This document shows, piece after piece, positions 8,833 to 14,937 of a DNA stretch of 21,957 nucleotides. The stretch comes from Chara braunii (lineage: Eukaryota; Streptophyta; Charophyceae; Charales; Characeae). Location of the stretch: contig BFEA01000169.1 of NCBI GenBank assembly GCA_003427395.1, positions 2,063,381-2,085,337 on the forward strand. The letters are read 5' to 3'. The first letter of the stretch is position 1; the number at the start of each line of letters is the position of its first letter. Under the pieces are notes generated by a model that was given only the letters and a program-made list of their open reading frames with translations, did no database searches and was not told the origin of the DNA. Both the position numbers and the translations under genes were made by a program.

Positions 8833-9865
8833 GGCCCCTATGCAAGGATGACACGCATCAATCGAGAAATGCTCCAAATTTAAATAAATAAATCAATCAA
8901 ACAAAACGACAGCGGCCCTCGCCGCAGTGTATGGGCCTCGCCACACCAGTTTCGAAACCACGATTTCCGATAATTTCTCTTCGCCACACAGGCTGTCGAA
9001 ATAGGAGACGCGAAGTAAGTTTCGCAACTTGTCAGATCAGAGAATGGACTTCGCCTCACCAATGTCGAAATGTGCAAAATGACAATGAATTTCCCGCTAG
9101 AACCTGGCCAGATGCACCCGCCACATTTGTCTTTTCCACACTTCGAGAGTGGTGAGGCGATGCTCAATGCTTCAGGACACCGCCTGGCGAAATTTGTGTT
9201 GAATCCCCACCCAGCCTCCTGCTACTCCGAAAATTTCGACAGTCCTCGGCTGCGCCATCGACTTCTCTTCGAAATTTGGTAAGTGGCCGTACGGTCGGGA
9301 TGGACTACCTTTAGTGCTTGTCGCACCCTCAGGGTCGTTCGTCTTTTTCCATCTTACATTCACAAAAAAGTGCGTCCGTTCTACAGTGCTGTGTCGCGAA
9401 GGGCAGGGCGGCGGGGGAATCGTACGGCGAAAAATGTCTGACAGTTGGTGAAAAAGAACGGTTCCCGACGCTTTCGATGTTCATGATGAAAGCTCAGAGG
9501 CCAAATGCATTGCCCCGTTGGAATCGCACTGTAGATTGACATGAGAGAGCTTCAACCTTCAAAATATAGGGAAAAAAGGAAGACGAAGAAGGAAAAAGAC
9601 AAGCAATGGCCAATTGCTCTTCACACGCAAAAAGAGAAACACTCCCCACAATCTCGTACAAACGTGTAAACTGACAAAAACAACAAAAGAGAAAAAAAAA
9701 AAGAAAAAAAAAGACGGTGCATACCCAACTCAACCCGCCTCACACACACACAAAAAAAAAACTCACCCCGCCAACAATGCCGCTGCCCAAGGTATCCACA
9801 TCTTCCAGCCCTCGAGCTTCAAAGATCGTGACCTCCAGAGTCCCGTGAAGAAGCTTTTCCGCCAT
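106..9865 (-). CDS. PLDALPHA: Phospholipase D alpha-like, three coding exons, whole gene
   Basis: Join of 9865-9767, 6482-4569 and 543-106 on the minus strand, about 816 residues including the N-terminal Met; plant PLDalpha enzymes are usually about 810. The family hydrolyses phosphatidylcholine and other phospholipids to phosphatidic acid plus the head group, at membranes and under calcium control. Seen: an N-terminal C2 domain (about residues 1-145), HKD motif 1 (H330, K332, D337 in [12 protein letters not shown]), an IENQYF motif (528-533), HKD motif 2 (H666, K668, D673) followed by [12 protein letters not shown], and the typical C-terminal end LPDALTT. Both introns have GTGAGT donors and CAG acceptors and all junctions are phase 0. 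The start is the Met of [15 protein letters not shown], which aligns with the usual PLDalpha N terminus. No frameshift or stop interrupts the join, so the gene looks intact. Assignment to the alpha class rather than another C2-PLD class is inferred from overall pattern. Confidence 0.93.
578..607. repeat. AGA/GGA trinucleotide tract next to exon 3 acceptor
   Basis: AGA repeats merge into GGA repeats. On the transcribed minus strand this is a pyrimidine tract about 35 bases before the acceptor at 544 and may serve as, or reinforce, the polypyrimidine tract. The following 100 bases (plus strand) remain purine-rich. Confidence 0.8.
1617..1683 (+). mobile_element. 3' end of a retrocopy: AATAAA plus 44-nt poly(A)
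   Basis: AATAAA at 1617-1622 is followed 17 bases later by an uninterrupted run of 44 A (1640-1683). This is the signature of a reverse-transcribed polyadenylated RNA in plus orientation. The body upstream (perhaps from about 1035) has no recognisable coding content. A tRNA box-B-like GAGTTCGAACC lies at 1376-1386, but no box A is visible at the right distance. No target-site duplication was found by eye. Confidence 0.5.
1756..1840. repeat. Foldback element, CCCGAAT family, copy 1
   Basis: Outer ends CGTCTTC and GAAGACG are inverted, continuing as cacccgaatcgcc against ggcgttctactcggg with mismatches. The centre, tttggggcacctgcccgtctagatac, resembles the centre of the copy at 6931-7048 (tcgaggcatctttcagtctagatac). 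This is a decayed member. Confidence 0.55.
1972..2025 (+). repeat. Repeat shared with the U6 duplication flank
   Basis: The stretch ending atctcaaggccgtcgccctt recurs downstream of both U6 copies (about 7457-7520 and 7863-7925). This third, more diverged copy has no U6 sequence in front of it. Confidence 0.6.
2176..2250 (+). repeat. Dispersed repeat, partner of 6738-6812 (inverted)
   Basis: tctattggtggggagcac, then gctggaaaccgggtccagc and catagatacaacc, match the reverse complement of 6738-6812 with gaps. The two copies lie in opposite orientation in introns 2 and 1 of the same gene. Confidence 0.6.
2287..2362. repeat. Two perfect short hairpins
   Basis: GGCTGGC-gaa-GCCAGCC at 2287-2303, and GCGGGGCGTT-aacaac-AACGCCCCGC at 2337-2362. 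Both stems are perfect. They sit between two foldback elements. No terminator role is implied in a eukaryotic intron. Confidence 0.7.
2393..2497. repeat. Foldback element, CCCGAAT family, copy 2
   Basis: GGTCTCCACCCGAA at the left pairs with TTCGGGTGAAGAC at the right. Inner arms atcattaaagctgtac and gtacagctacattgacc pair imperfectly. The centre cttttcagggtag resembles the other members. Confidence 0.6.
2560..3182. mobile_element. 623-bp foldback (MITE-like) element with TTA target duplication
   Basis: Starts GGGCCTCGCCACAGCAATG and ends with the inverted ...CATTGGTGTGGCGAGGCCC. Both arms continue with further tcgaca/tgtcga and GCATGTC/GACATGC pairs for over 100 bases. It is flanked on both sides by TTA (2557-2559, 3183-3185). 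A 3-bp TTA/TAA duplication and GGG/GGC termini are typical of PIF/Harbinger-derived MITEs (Tourist-like); that assignment is inference. No transposase is visible. Other family members lie at 8933-9164 and 13038-14481. Confidence 0.7.
2721..2808 (+). repeat. Dispersed repeat, partner of 9575-9666
   Basis: An AAG-rich stretch followed by aagcaatggccagattgctc, ttcacacgcaa and an acaagcgtgta-like end. The same order occurs at 9575-9666. It lies inside the 623-bp foldback element. Confidence 0.65.
3388..3530 (+). repeat. 76-bp tandem repeat, two units
   Basis: gtctacctgatgtcgactcg restarts at 3388 and 3464, followed by aagccctgcactctscagaa and agctgttttgtggmgaggtcc in each unit. The unit ends resemble the GTGGCGAGGYCC ends of the foldback family, so the unit may derive from one. 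Confidence 0.9.
3783..3930. mobile_element. 148-bp foldback element flanked by CTAC
   Basis: Left end TCATTTGCCCCCAAACG is inverted against CGTTTGGGGGAAATGA at the right (one base gap). Inner arms tctttgccccct and agggggcaaaactg also pair. CTAC occurs immediately before (3779-3782) and after (3931-3934), a plausible 4-bp target duplication. It is non-coding, so it would be a non-autonomous element. Confidence 0.6.
4432..4551. repeat. AAT/AAG trinucleotide microsatellite, 120 bp
   Basis: Blocks of AAT and AAG alternate, ending with about 18 AAG units. It begins a dozen bases inside intron 2, so the transcribed strand reads TTC/TTA directly after the donor site. The Lys/Asn and Phe/Leu frames across it are artefacts. 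Confidence 0.95.
4569..6482 (-). CDS. PLDALPHA: PLDalpha coding exon 2 (C2 domain, HKD1, core)
   Basis: 638 codons. The open frame runs on upstream to 6614, but those residues are low complexity and do not match the family. The best phase-0 acceptor is the pyrimidine-rich ...ctctcttgagCAG ending at 6483, so the exon starts with T-L-N-T-L-G. Recognisable stretches include DPYATVEL and RDSDGVGA (C2), [21 protein letters not shown], the first [45 protein letters not shown] and [13 protein letters not shown]. The exon stops inside the second HKD motif at a GTGAGT donor (4568-4563). The exact 5' border is less certain than the 3' border: an acceptor 3 nt upstream would add one Gln. Confidence 0.92.
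6738..6812 (-). repeat. Dispersed repeat, partner of 2176-2250 (inverted)
   Basis: On the minus strand it reads catctattgaagg, gcagcaccagctgg, aatcgggtccagcc and tatacatcaatgctctc, matching 2176-2250 with small gaps. Confidence 0.6.
6819..6853. repeat. Hairpin before an A run
   Basis: ATTAGGAGGGG and CCCCTCCTAAT form a perfect 11-bp stem around 12-13 bases, followed by a run of 17 A (6856-6872). It may be the 3' hairpin of a small retroposon; that is inference. Confidence 0.6.
6931..7048. mobile_element. Foldback element, CCCGAAT family, copy 3, perfect 31-bp arms
   Basis: Arms at 6942-6972 and 6994-7024 are exact reverse complements over 31 bases, starting CGAATACAACGTACGGTCAT, around a 21-nt centre. 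The outer ends ccttcttccccc and gggaagaagg extend the inverted repeat. The right arm carries a 13-bp tandem duplication (gttgtattcgagg, twice). Perfect arms suggest it is the youngest of the three copies (1756-1840, 2393-2497). Confidence 0.8.
7046..7105 (+). repeat. tRNA-like SINE head (box A)
   Basis: GGTAGCTCAATTGGTACAC closely matches an internal pol III box A (TRGCNNARYNGG). A weak box-B-like taggttctga follows about 40 bases later. It is probably a decayed tRNA-derived SINE start, not a working tRNA: no acceptor stem closes. Confidence 0.45.
7111..7188 (+). repeat. 56-bp direct repeat
   Basis: tatgttccatgacatggcag starts at 7111 and again at 7167, both followed by aa(a/c)gcc. Confidence 0.85.
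7236..7337 (+). repeat. tRNA-derived SINE head, copy 1, joined to U6
   Basis: aaccaattggcacaccccctg (box-A-like) and atagttccgattcc (degenerate box B) lie about 45 bases apart, followed by ctggatgcagatgag and, with no break, the U6-like sequence at 7338. Box B is damaged here compared with copy 2 (tagttcgaattcc). Confidence 0.5.
7338..7451 (+). pseudogene. U6: U6 snRNA-like retrocopy 1 with poly(A) tail
   Basis: Covers nearly the whole spliceosomal U6: cttcgggacatc near the 5' end, ggaacgatacag, gaagattagcat (ACAGAG region shortened to acagaagatt), ggatgacacgca, and aaatcgagaaatggtcc at the 3' end. The ACAGAGA box has lost two bases, so it cannot be functional. It is followed directly by 22 A (7430-7451) instead of the normal oligo-T end, which indicates reverse transcription of a polyadenylated RNA. 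Confidence 0.85.
7650..7747 (+). repeat. tRNA-derived SINE head, copy 2, joined to U6
   Basis: Better preserved than copy 1: aatccaattggtacacc (box A region) and atagttcgaattcc (box B), 40-45 bases apart, then actggatgcagatgag and the U6-like sequence from 7748. It resembles the minus-strand SINE head at 8606-8690, which has the same order of words. Confidence 0.55.
7748..7859 (+). pseudogene. U6: U6 snRNA-like retrocopy 2 with poly(A) tail
   Basis: gcccttcgggacatctg, aaaattggaacgatacagag, aagattagcattgcccctg, ctcaaggatgacacgca, aaatcgagaaatggtcc, then 19 A (7841-7859). The ACAGAGA box is intact in this copy, but g-to-t and c-to-t changes and the A tail mark it as a retrocopy. It is the duplicate of 7338-7451. 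Confidence 0.87.
7941..8110. mobile_element. 170-bp foldback element with about 60-bp arms
   Basis: The left arm GAGTCACAAAATTGAGTTAT, then aattgcac, ccaagatacagttttgaattgc; the right arm is its inverse, ending ...gtgcaattataactcgtttttgggactc. Arms differ by scattered mismatches and a few indels. Unit 1 of the tandem duplication contains only the left arm (7534-7594). No clear target duplication is seen. Confidence 0.8.
8606..8690 (-). repeat. tRNA-derived SINE head, minus strand
   Basis: Reverse complement reads ggcccagatcagttggtac (box A: agatcagttgg) and, about 40 bases on, cccaagttcgaatccag (box B), followed by atgcaatcagatgcacag, similar to the sequence after box B in 7650-7747. It is too degenerate for a working tRNA. 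Confidence 0.55.
8783..8881 (+). ncRNA. U6: U6 snRNA-like copy 3, probably a pseudogene
   Basis: 99 bases covering full-length U6: GTCCTTCGGGACATCCG, aaaattggaacgatacagag, aagattagcatggcccc, atgcaaggatgacacgca, atcgagaaatg, ctccaaattt. ACAGAG and the AGCATGGCCCC region are intact. Against it being functional: no oligo-T stop of four or more at the end, no plant upstream element or TATA box at the usual -25 to -70, substitutions in the 3' part, and a location inside a PLD intron on the opposite strand. No poly(A) tail but an AAAT-rich end (8882-8900). Confidence 0.8.
8933..9164. mobile_element. Nested fragments of the GGGCCTCGC foldback family
   Basis: GGGCCTCGCCACACCAGTTT at 8933 and cttcgccacacaggctgtcg at 8989 are two same-direction left ends. 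A complete small member follows at 9046-9164: GGACTTCGCCTCACCAATGT at the left and acttcgagagtggtgaggcg at the right. Confidence 0.6.
9575..9666 (+). repeat. Dispersed repeat, partner of 2721-2808
   Basis: An AAG-rich stretch, then aagcaatggccaattgctct and tcacacgcaa, then caaacgtgta. Same order as in intron 2. Confidence 0.65.
9767..9865 (-). CDS. PLDALPHA: PLDalpha coding exon 1 (start of C2 domain)
   Basis: 33 codons from ATG at 9865-9863 to GGG at 9769-9767, followed by the donor GTGAGT (9766-9761). It encodes the first C2 beta strand, [16 protein letters not shown]. The context gtgaaaATGGCGG is a reasonable plant start. Just upstream on the minus strand, tattttgcag ends at 9890, which looks like a splice acceptor, so a separate 5' leader exon is likely. 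An in-frame Met at 9928 would add 21 residues but reads through this acceptor and has no family counterpart, so I rejected it. Confidence 0.9.
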
Positions 9866-9889
9866 TTTCACTCCGCAATGCTTTGTAAT
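9866..9889 (-). promoter_or_regulatory. Possible end of PLD 5' leader, behind a splice acceptor
   Basis: On the minus strand tgtatattttgcag (ending 9890) precedes attacaaagcattgcggagtgaaa and the ATG. A leader intron is plausible. The upstream leader exon and promoter cannot be located by eye. Confidence 0.3.
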
Positions 9890-10357
9890 CTGCAAAATAT
9901 ACAAAGTCCGCAACTTTCTTAGACTCAAGGTTCATTGAACCCAACCACTAAGTGGAGAAAGGTCTCTTTTTTTTTATGTTATCCAGACATAACGGGCATC
10001 TGCCCCAACTAAAAAGCACGGCATCTGAGGGACCGACCTACATTGGCTGGGGAGGGAACCCACTGTTGGGATGGGGAGGGAGCACACTCTTGAGCGGGTG
10101 GTAGATGCAATAGTAAATAAGCGGAAAAACAGGAAAAAAGGAAGGCCCATAGCCTATGACATTTGTATAGCCACTACTCGGATCACCGGAGTTCCACCAA
10201 ATCATCTCCCTCTCCGTCTTCGCAGAAATAAATACACACACACCTAAATATACGCGTATGTAGATTAATGTATGCGTATATATACGGGGTATACATATAT
10301 GTATATCAATATATGCGAAATATACACATATATATCTATAAGAATACACTCACAGAG

Positions 10358-10660
10358 AACTGCGCAGGGAACCGTACGCAGAAGGGAAGGAAACGACAAG
10401 ATACATAGATATATCCATCTACCTGACATGTCAGGTCGATGGATATACACACACAGGGAGAAGAGGACAAAAAACAAAGGACTGCGACAAACTGTATATA
10501 TATTGTCAGTGTCACAATATATATATATATATGTAATGCAAATGTATATATCGTCAAACAGAGCTGCCCGGTAAACCGTAGTATGGGCAGAGAGGGATAA
10601 GAGGACAACAGACGAGGCGCTGTGACAAACAGTTTCGTCGGAGTTTCACCGACTCATCAG
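10358..10660 (-). repeat. Degenerate tandem repeat containing a hammerhead-like core
   Basis: Words recur at about 10358-10400, 10455-10496 and 10559-10660: gaactgcgcagggaaccgta against gagctgcccggtaaaccgta, and agaggacaaaaaacaaagg..ctgcgacaaactgt against agaggacaacagacgagg..ctgtgacaaacagt. A further partial copy lies at 11605-11625. Confidence 0.5.
10624..10660 (-). ncRNA. Hammerhead-ribozyme-like core
   Basis: On the minus strand: CTGATGA (10660-10654), a perfect 5-bp stem GTCGG/CCGAC with loop tgaaact (stem II), GAAAC (10636-10632), then tgttt and GTC (10626-10624). All the invariant core residues (CUGAUGA, GAAA) and a GUC cleavage triplet are present, with a minimal helix III of A-U and C-G, as described for ribozymes of Penelope-like elements. 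I could not find a convincing stem I between the flanks, so activity is doubtful. Confidence 0.35.
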
Positions 10661-11130
10661 GAGGCTGAACCCTATATGTAAGTGGATTTATATGTACGTA
10701 TTATGTATGAGCACATGTGTATATTATACATATATATGGAATTTATAGGGGGTGTCCGATCCCTCGCCCATCCACCCAAAAACGATTTGAAAACGAGGAT
10801 TGAGATTTAAATAAAGCTTCTCAAGCTGAAGAAGGGTCGAAACGAAGCGGAGAAGAGACAGCGAGAGGAAGTTACTCAAGACCGAGCGATAGCGGTTATA
10901 TGACTCCAAGGCGAAAAAAAAAAAACACTTTCGCTTAATTGGATAAATAGCAGATTTCCAGTTTCAGTTCGGAGGGTGATTTCGCCTGCGCGAAAAGACT
11001 ATCATCAATGAATCTGACACCATCTCACGCCCACATTCGGTCGCATGTCGGAAGATGATATGTCGGCAACCCCCCCCAAGTGCCAACGAAGATGCAAAAA
11101 GCGAGTAGTCACGGAAGCGAAGGAGGATCA

Positions 11131-11290
11131 TAGCTACCTAGGACACCTTGCAAATGAAGCTAAACTTTTCAATTTCTGGACAAACTTACCCAAAGATCAA
11201 GAGACGGAGAAGGTAAGCGTTACTCTCGCGGGTTGAAAATACTAATGAAAAGAAAAACAAAGCTACCTAGGACAACTTGCAAATGAACTT
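11131..11290 (+). repeat. 130-bp spaced direct repeat
   Basis: agctacctaggacaccttgc (11131) and agctacctaggacaacttgc (11261) are both followed by aaatgaa. Around 11220-11450 the word (g)ttgaaaatac(t/c) with cgcg neighbours is repeated several times. A 63-codon frame at 11045-11236 covers the first copy and I do not recognise it. Confidence 0.7.
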
Positions 11291-11469
11291 ATTATGTATG
11301 AGTGTGTGAGAGCGCCCACGAATGTGTGTGTGTGTGTGTTGAAAATACTCGCGTGGGTTGAAAATATACTCGCGAAAATACTCGCGAAGATAAAAAGAAA
11401 GGGCCTAATACGCGTGCATTGAAAATACCGACGAAAATAAAAAGAAATATAAGCCCTCGCAAAGGGCGT

Positions 11470-11474
<5 letters not shown>

Positions 11475-11534
<60 letters not shown>
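11475..11534. repeat. (TG)n microsatellite
   Basis: About 30 TG units without interruption. Confidence 0.98.
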
Positions 11535-11536
<2 letters not shown>

Positions 11537-11662
11537 CGGTGTGTAGGCGTACGTATGTTTTGTCTTTCGTTAAACACAACTCAACTCAAGAAGAAAGAGC
11601 GACTGTGACAGACTGTTTCGTCAGGCAATCAACTGCGTGCGTGTGCGTGTACGAGTGCGTCT

Positions 11663-11720
<58 letters not shown>

Positions 11721-12188
11721 CAGAGAGAGAGAGAAGAGAAAAGAGACAGGCGGTCAGACAGAAGAACGACAGAAGGATAGGGAGGAGAAGGATGAGACGG
11801 ATCCGAAAAGGAAATCAAAGATAGAACGTTGTAAGCAGCGGTTGAGTATCTGTGCGTGTATATGTGCTCTCGCGCATGCGCGTGTGTGTGAGAGAGAGGG
11901 AGAGAAACAGAAAGACAAACGAAACAGACAGAAAAGAGATATAAACAAAGATGAGACCTTTGCAAGGAAAGACAGACAGGCGTAGCTAAGACAAACCTGG
12001 AAAAAAACAGTGCATAGGACGAGAGAGAGAGACTGTGGGGGAGCGCAGCAAGAAAGAGAAATTGATTGGACAAAAGAGAGAAAGGCAGAAAATAAAATAG
12101 AGAAATAAATATTAAGAAAGTAAGAAAGAAAGGTAGGACCTCGAAAGGACACAGACAGACATAGCAAAGAAAACCTTGGAGACCATAG

Positions 12189-12246
<58 letters not shown>

Positions 12247-12425
12247 CAGAGGCCAGAGAGCAAAGGAATGCGAGACACTCGGAGAGAGCGAGAGAAAGTC
12301 CGCGACAGGGAGGAGGTACGAAAGGGAAGAAGCGAAACAGAGGGGTCGGCCGCGCGCGCGCGCGCGCGCAGAGAGAAAGAGAGAGAGAGAGAGAGACGAT
12401 ACACAAACTCGGTTGGGAGACGAAG
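11663..12425. repeat. Long purine-biased region with (GA)n and (CG)n tracts
   Basis: (GA)n at 11663-11742, 12192-12244 and 12370-12395, an alternating CG run at 12351-12369, and a strong excess of purines on the plus strand throughout. Long Leu/Ser-rich frames on the minus strand are products of this bias and are not genes. Nothing recognisable lies in 12425-12778. Confidence 0.9.
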
Positions 12426-12847
12426 ACAGTCCATGATGCAGCAAGAGAAAACAAACTCCAGAACTGCAGAAAGCCATTGGAGTACTCTGTGAACAGTGAA
12501 CGAAATCATATTCCTCACCCGCTGAGAATCTGCGCCGACGTGTGTGAAGCTTCTCCGACTCCTGAGCACGACCTACTCTTCTGAGTCTTCTTCAACCGTC
12601 TCCTTCTGTAACTAGTCCTCCGATCAATAGCTTGTGAGTGGACCACCGGCTCCGTCGCCCCTTTTCTATTCCTCAGACACTCTCAGCAAGCTCAGCACGC
12701 TGCTCTCCCGTCCACCCTATACCTTCGACGACAACAGCATTATATCTATCTATCTCGTCGGCCACTTCTCTCTCTCTTTTTTTTTTTTTTTTTTTTTTGG
12801 TTGTCCACTTCTTTCCTCGAATTGTCCGCCTTTATTTTTCAATTAGG

Positions 12848-12985
12848 GGCATACTCACATGGTTAGGCCCTCAAAACCAGAAAATCGCAAAATCACCGGC
12901 CAGATCGACGAGTCATTTTACAAGGGCTTGATCTGGCCGCTGATTTTCCCATTTTGGCATTTTGAGGGCCTACTGTGAGTACGCC
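12848..12985. mobile_element. 138-bp foldback element with about 57-bp arms
   Basis: Left arm GGCATACTCACATGGTTAGG, ccctcaaaacc, aaaatcaccggccagatc; right arm gatctggccgctgatttt, ttttgagggcctactgtgag, tacgcc. The arms pair almost completely. A T-run lies upstream (12778-12798) and A-runs downstream (12989-13036). No clear target duplication. Confidence 0.8.
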
Positions 12986-13037
12986 GTCCAAAAAAAAAAA
13001 TTAAAAAAAAAAATNAATTAAAAAAAAAAAAAAAAAC

Positions 13038-13101
13038 ATGGATACACACCTGCCATAGTTTTTGTCTTTTGTGCATGTGGAGAGTAGTGGAGCGAGGCCC
13101 G
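13038..13101. mobile_element. Right half of a GGGCCTCGC-family foldback element
   Basis: tttttgtcttttgtgcatgt, then ggagagtagtggagcgaggccc, equals the right half of the member at 13482-13603. The left half is missing and replaced by A-rich sequence containing the ambiguous base at 13015. Confidence 0.65.
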
Positions 13102-13270
13102 TAAAATTCGAATCCCACGTACGGCGCCGAAAGGCCTAGTACCAATTGTAATAATGAAACTTTTTTCCAAAAAAAGAGAAAAAAAAACGGAGAGGCCGGC
13201 CTGCTGACAAAAACGTGGGGTTCCACTCAGCCACGGCGCCCAGTGCAAAGAACACGGGTGCCCAAAGAAA

Positions 13271-13394
13271 GGGCCTCGCTGAACTACTCTCCAAATGTGT
13301 AAAATGAGAATGAATCTTCCAGCTAGAACATGGAAAGATACACCGCCATATTTTTTTTCCTTCCCTGCATGTGGAGAGAAGTGCTGCTAGGCCC
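13271..13394. mobile_element. 124-bp GGGCCTCGC-family foldback element
   Basis: GGGCCTCGCTGAACTACTCT at the left against ggagagaagtgctgctaggc at the right, ending GGCCC. AAA on both sides could be a 3-bp target duplication. The centre (gctagaacatggaaagatac) is shared with the member at 13482. Confidence 0.7.
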
Positions 13395-13481
13395 AAAAAC
13401 GCGAACACCCGCGGTCGGTGGTGAGTCCCCCGCAAAGGGATATTCACACCGCCGTGGCAATGGTTCTCACAGCAACACACT

Positions 13482-13603
13482 GGACCTCGTTGCACTACTC
13501 TCCAAATGTGCAAAATGAGAACGAATCTTTCCCTAGAACGTGGAAAGATACACCGCCATATTTTTTGTCTTTTGTGCATGTGGAGAGTAGTGCAGAGAGG
13601 CCC
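13482..13603. mobile_element. 122-bp GGGCCTCGC-family foldback element
   Basis: GGACCTCGTTGCACTACTCT at the left; ggagagtagtgcagagaggc at the right. Centre cctagaacgtggaaagatac, then accgccat, as in the neighbour 211 bases upstream. Confidence 0.72.
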
Positions 13604-13625
13604 GCTTCCACCTCTTTTTTGCGGT

Positions 13626-14100
13626 GCACCCTGGATGTATCTGACCTCGATTGCGTTCCCAGATGACCTAATTAGTCGAAAACGTTCACCGTCAGCAGCA
13701 GGCCCTGAGTTCGGCGGGAACACCAGCGCGGCAAGGGTCCTCGCTGCGCTACTCTCGACATGCACAACAGACAAAAATCATGGCCGTGTATCTTTGCATA
13801 TTCTAGGGGAAGATTCACTCTCGTTTTGCACATTTCGAGAGTAGTGCAGCGAGGTCCAAGGTCCCGCCAGTTGCTGAGGTTCGTCACATCGTTTTTTTTC
13901 TTTTTTTTCCTTTTTTTTTAATTGGTCCATCATTTCCAGCCATCGCAGTTCACCATCGATCAACGGCCACGAATGAAGAAGTCGGGCGAGTGTGACGTCC
14001 CGCCCGAGCATATTCACACCAGTGCTTTCCTTCATGTATCTGACTGCACTTACGGCATACCCTGGATGCATCGGACGGCAATCACGTCCAGAGATACGTC
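13626..14100 (+). repeat. Diverged repeat pair between the foldback elements
   Basis: caccctggatgtatctgacc and gattgcgttcccagatgacc (from 13626) correspond to taccctggatgcatcggacg and gcaatcacgtccagagatac (from 14057). tattcacacc also recurs (13441, 14010). The small elements therefore sit inside an older duplicated sequence. Confidence 0.5.
13735..13857. mobile_element. 123-bp GGGCCTCGC-family foldback element, opposite orientation
   Basis: GGGTCCTCGCTGCGCTACTC at the left; cgagagtagtgcagcgaggt at the right. The centre (gccgtgtatctttgcatatt, ctagggg) matches the reverse complement of the two members upstream, so this copy is inverted. Confidence 0.72.
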
Positions 14101-14195
14101 CAAAATGTCCTGCTGCGAGTGTGCCCTCAGAACGCACAAAACGAATCGCAAAAATCACAACATATCGGGCGGTATCGGGCGGCAACAGCGCGTTT

Positions 14196-14345
14196 TATTT
14201 TCTGGCGGCTTCGCGCCCATTTGGAAGGAGGAAGGAAGGACGCGTTTTTCCGGTTCTTTTCACGGGAAGAGTCCGTACAGCTCGTTTTCTTTTCTGGCGG
14301 CATCGTGCCCATTTGGAAGCCTTAGGAGGAAAGACGCGTTTTTGG
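14196..14345 (+). repeat. Imperfect 92-bp tandem repeat
   Basis: ttctggcggcttcgcgccca and ttctggcggcatcgtgccca start 92 bases apart, each followed by tttggaag, a GGA-rich stretch and gacgcgttttt. Confidence 0.8.
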
Positions 14346-14362
14346 GTTGGACTCAGGGCATA

Positions 14363-14481
14363 GGGCCTCGCCACACCACTCTCGAAATGTGAAAAAGACA
14401 AAACTGTGCCGGGAGTATCTGGTAATGTTCTAGCGGGGAGTTCATTCCCATTTTGCACAATTCGAGAGTGCTCCTCTGTCC
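14363..14481. mobile_element. 119-bp GGGCCTCGC-family foldback element
   Basis: GGGCCTCGCCACACCACTCT at the left; attcgagagtgctcctctgt ending in cc at the right. Inner words tgttctagcgggg and attcccattttgcac match the family. Confidence 0.65.
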
Positions 14482-14937
14482 AAATGCCCTTGCAGACCCC
14501 AATCTCGCCAATTTCTCCTCCTACATCCACTAAGGCCAACCATTACTAATATGTGGTAATCTTTAGTGCTAACTCTAGTGCTATTCTTGTAATTGTGCGG
14601 AAATGTAAGTACTAACTCTCTGTGCCCAACTAATGTCCAGGCCCAACTATATACCACCAGACTTCTCCCTTGACCATCGGATCCAGACTGGATCTGATGG
14701 TCCATGGTAGAAACTCATTGACAAGTCCTGGTCTAAGCCGAGTAGCAGAATTTATGGTATGAGTCCCAACTGAATGTCGAGACCACCATGACCATTGGGC
14801 CTCTCCCTCATCTGCTTGGTGCGCATCCTAGTTCGTTGGCTGGAAACGGGATGTAATGGTCTACAACTCAAGTCCATTTTTCTTTACTTACGAAAAAACA
14901 GGTCCCTGCGGTCCTAGCTCTATATCCATTTAGGGGA

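Larger units (their letters stand above)
6483..9766 (-). other. PLDalpha intron 1, about 3.3 kb
   Basis: Separates the first C2 strand from the rest of the C2 domain. Donor GTGAGT and the acceptor CAG after a pyrimidine-rich stretch support it. It hosts tRNA-derived SINE heads, three U6-like copies, foldback elements and a 412-bp tandem duplication. The stretch 9165-9575 shows no gene or repeat that I recognise. Confidence 0.85.
10215..10740. repeat. AT-rich TATA/CACA region with a 34-bp near-palindrome
   Basis: Dense tatata and acacac runs. At 10412-10445 TATCCATCTACCTGACA is followed directly by its inverse with one mismatch. Reading frames here are low complexity and unlikely to be coding. 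The stretch 9900-10215 shows no feature I recognise. Confidence 0.7.

Noticed and set aside
10810-10840. Second hammerhead-like motif on the plus strand (ctgaagaagggtcgaaac)
   Set aside because: The core reads CTGAAGA, lacking the invariant U, and stem II does not pair. The flanking GCTTC/GAAGC pairing alone is weak.
11621-12454. Long minus-strand frame (277 codons) rich in Ser and Leu
   Set aside because: It is the translation of (GA)n and purine-biased DNA; overlapping frames on the same strand show the same composition. No domain is visible.
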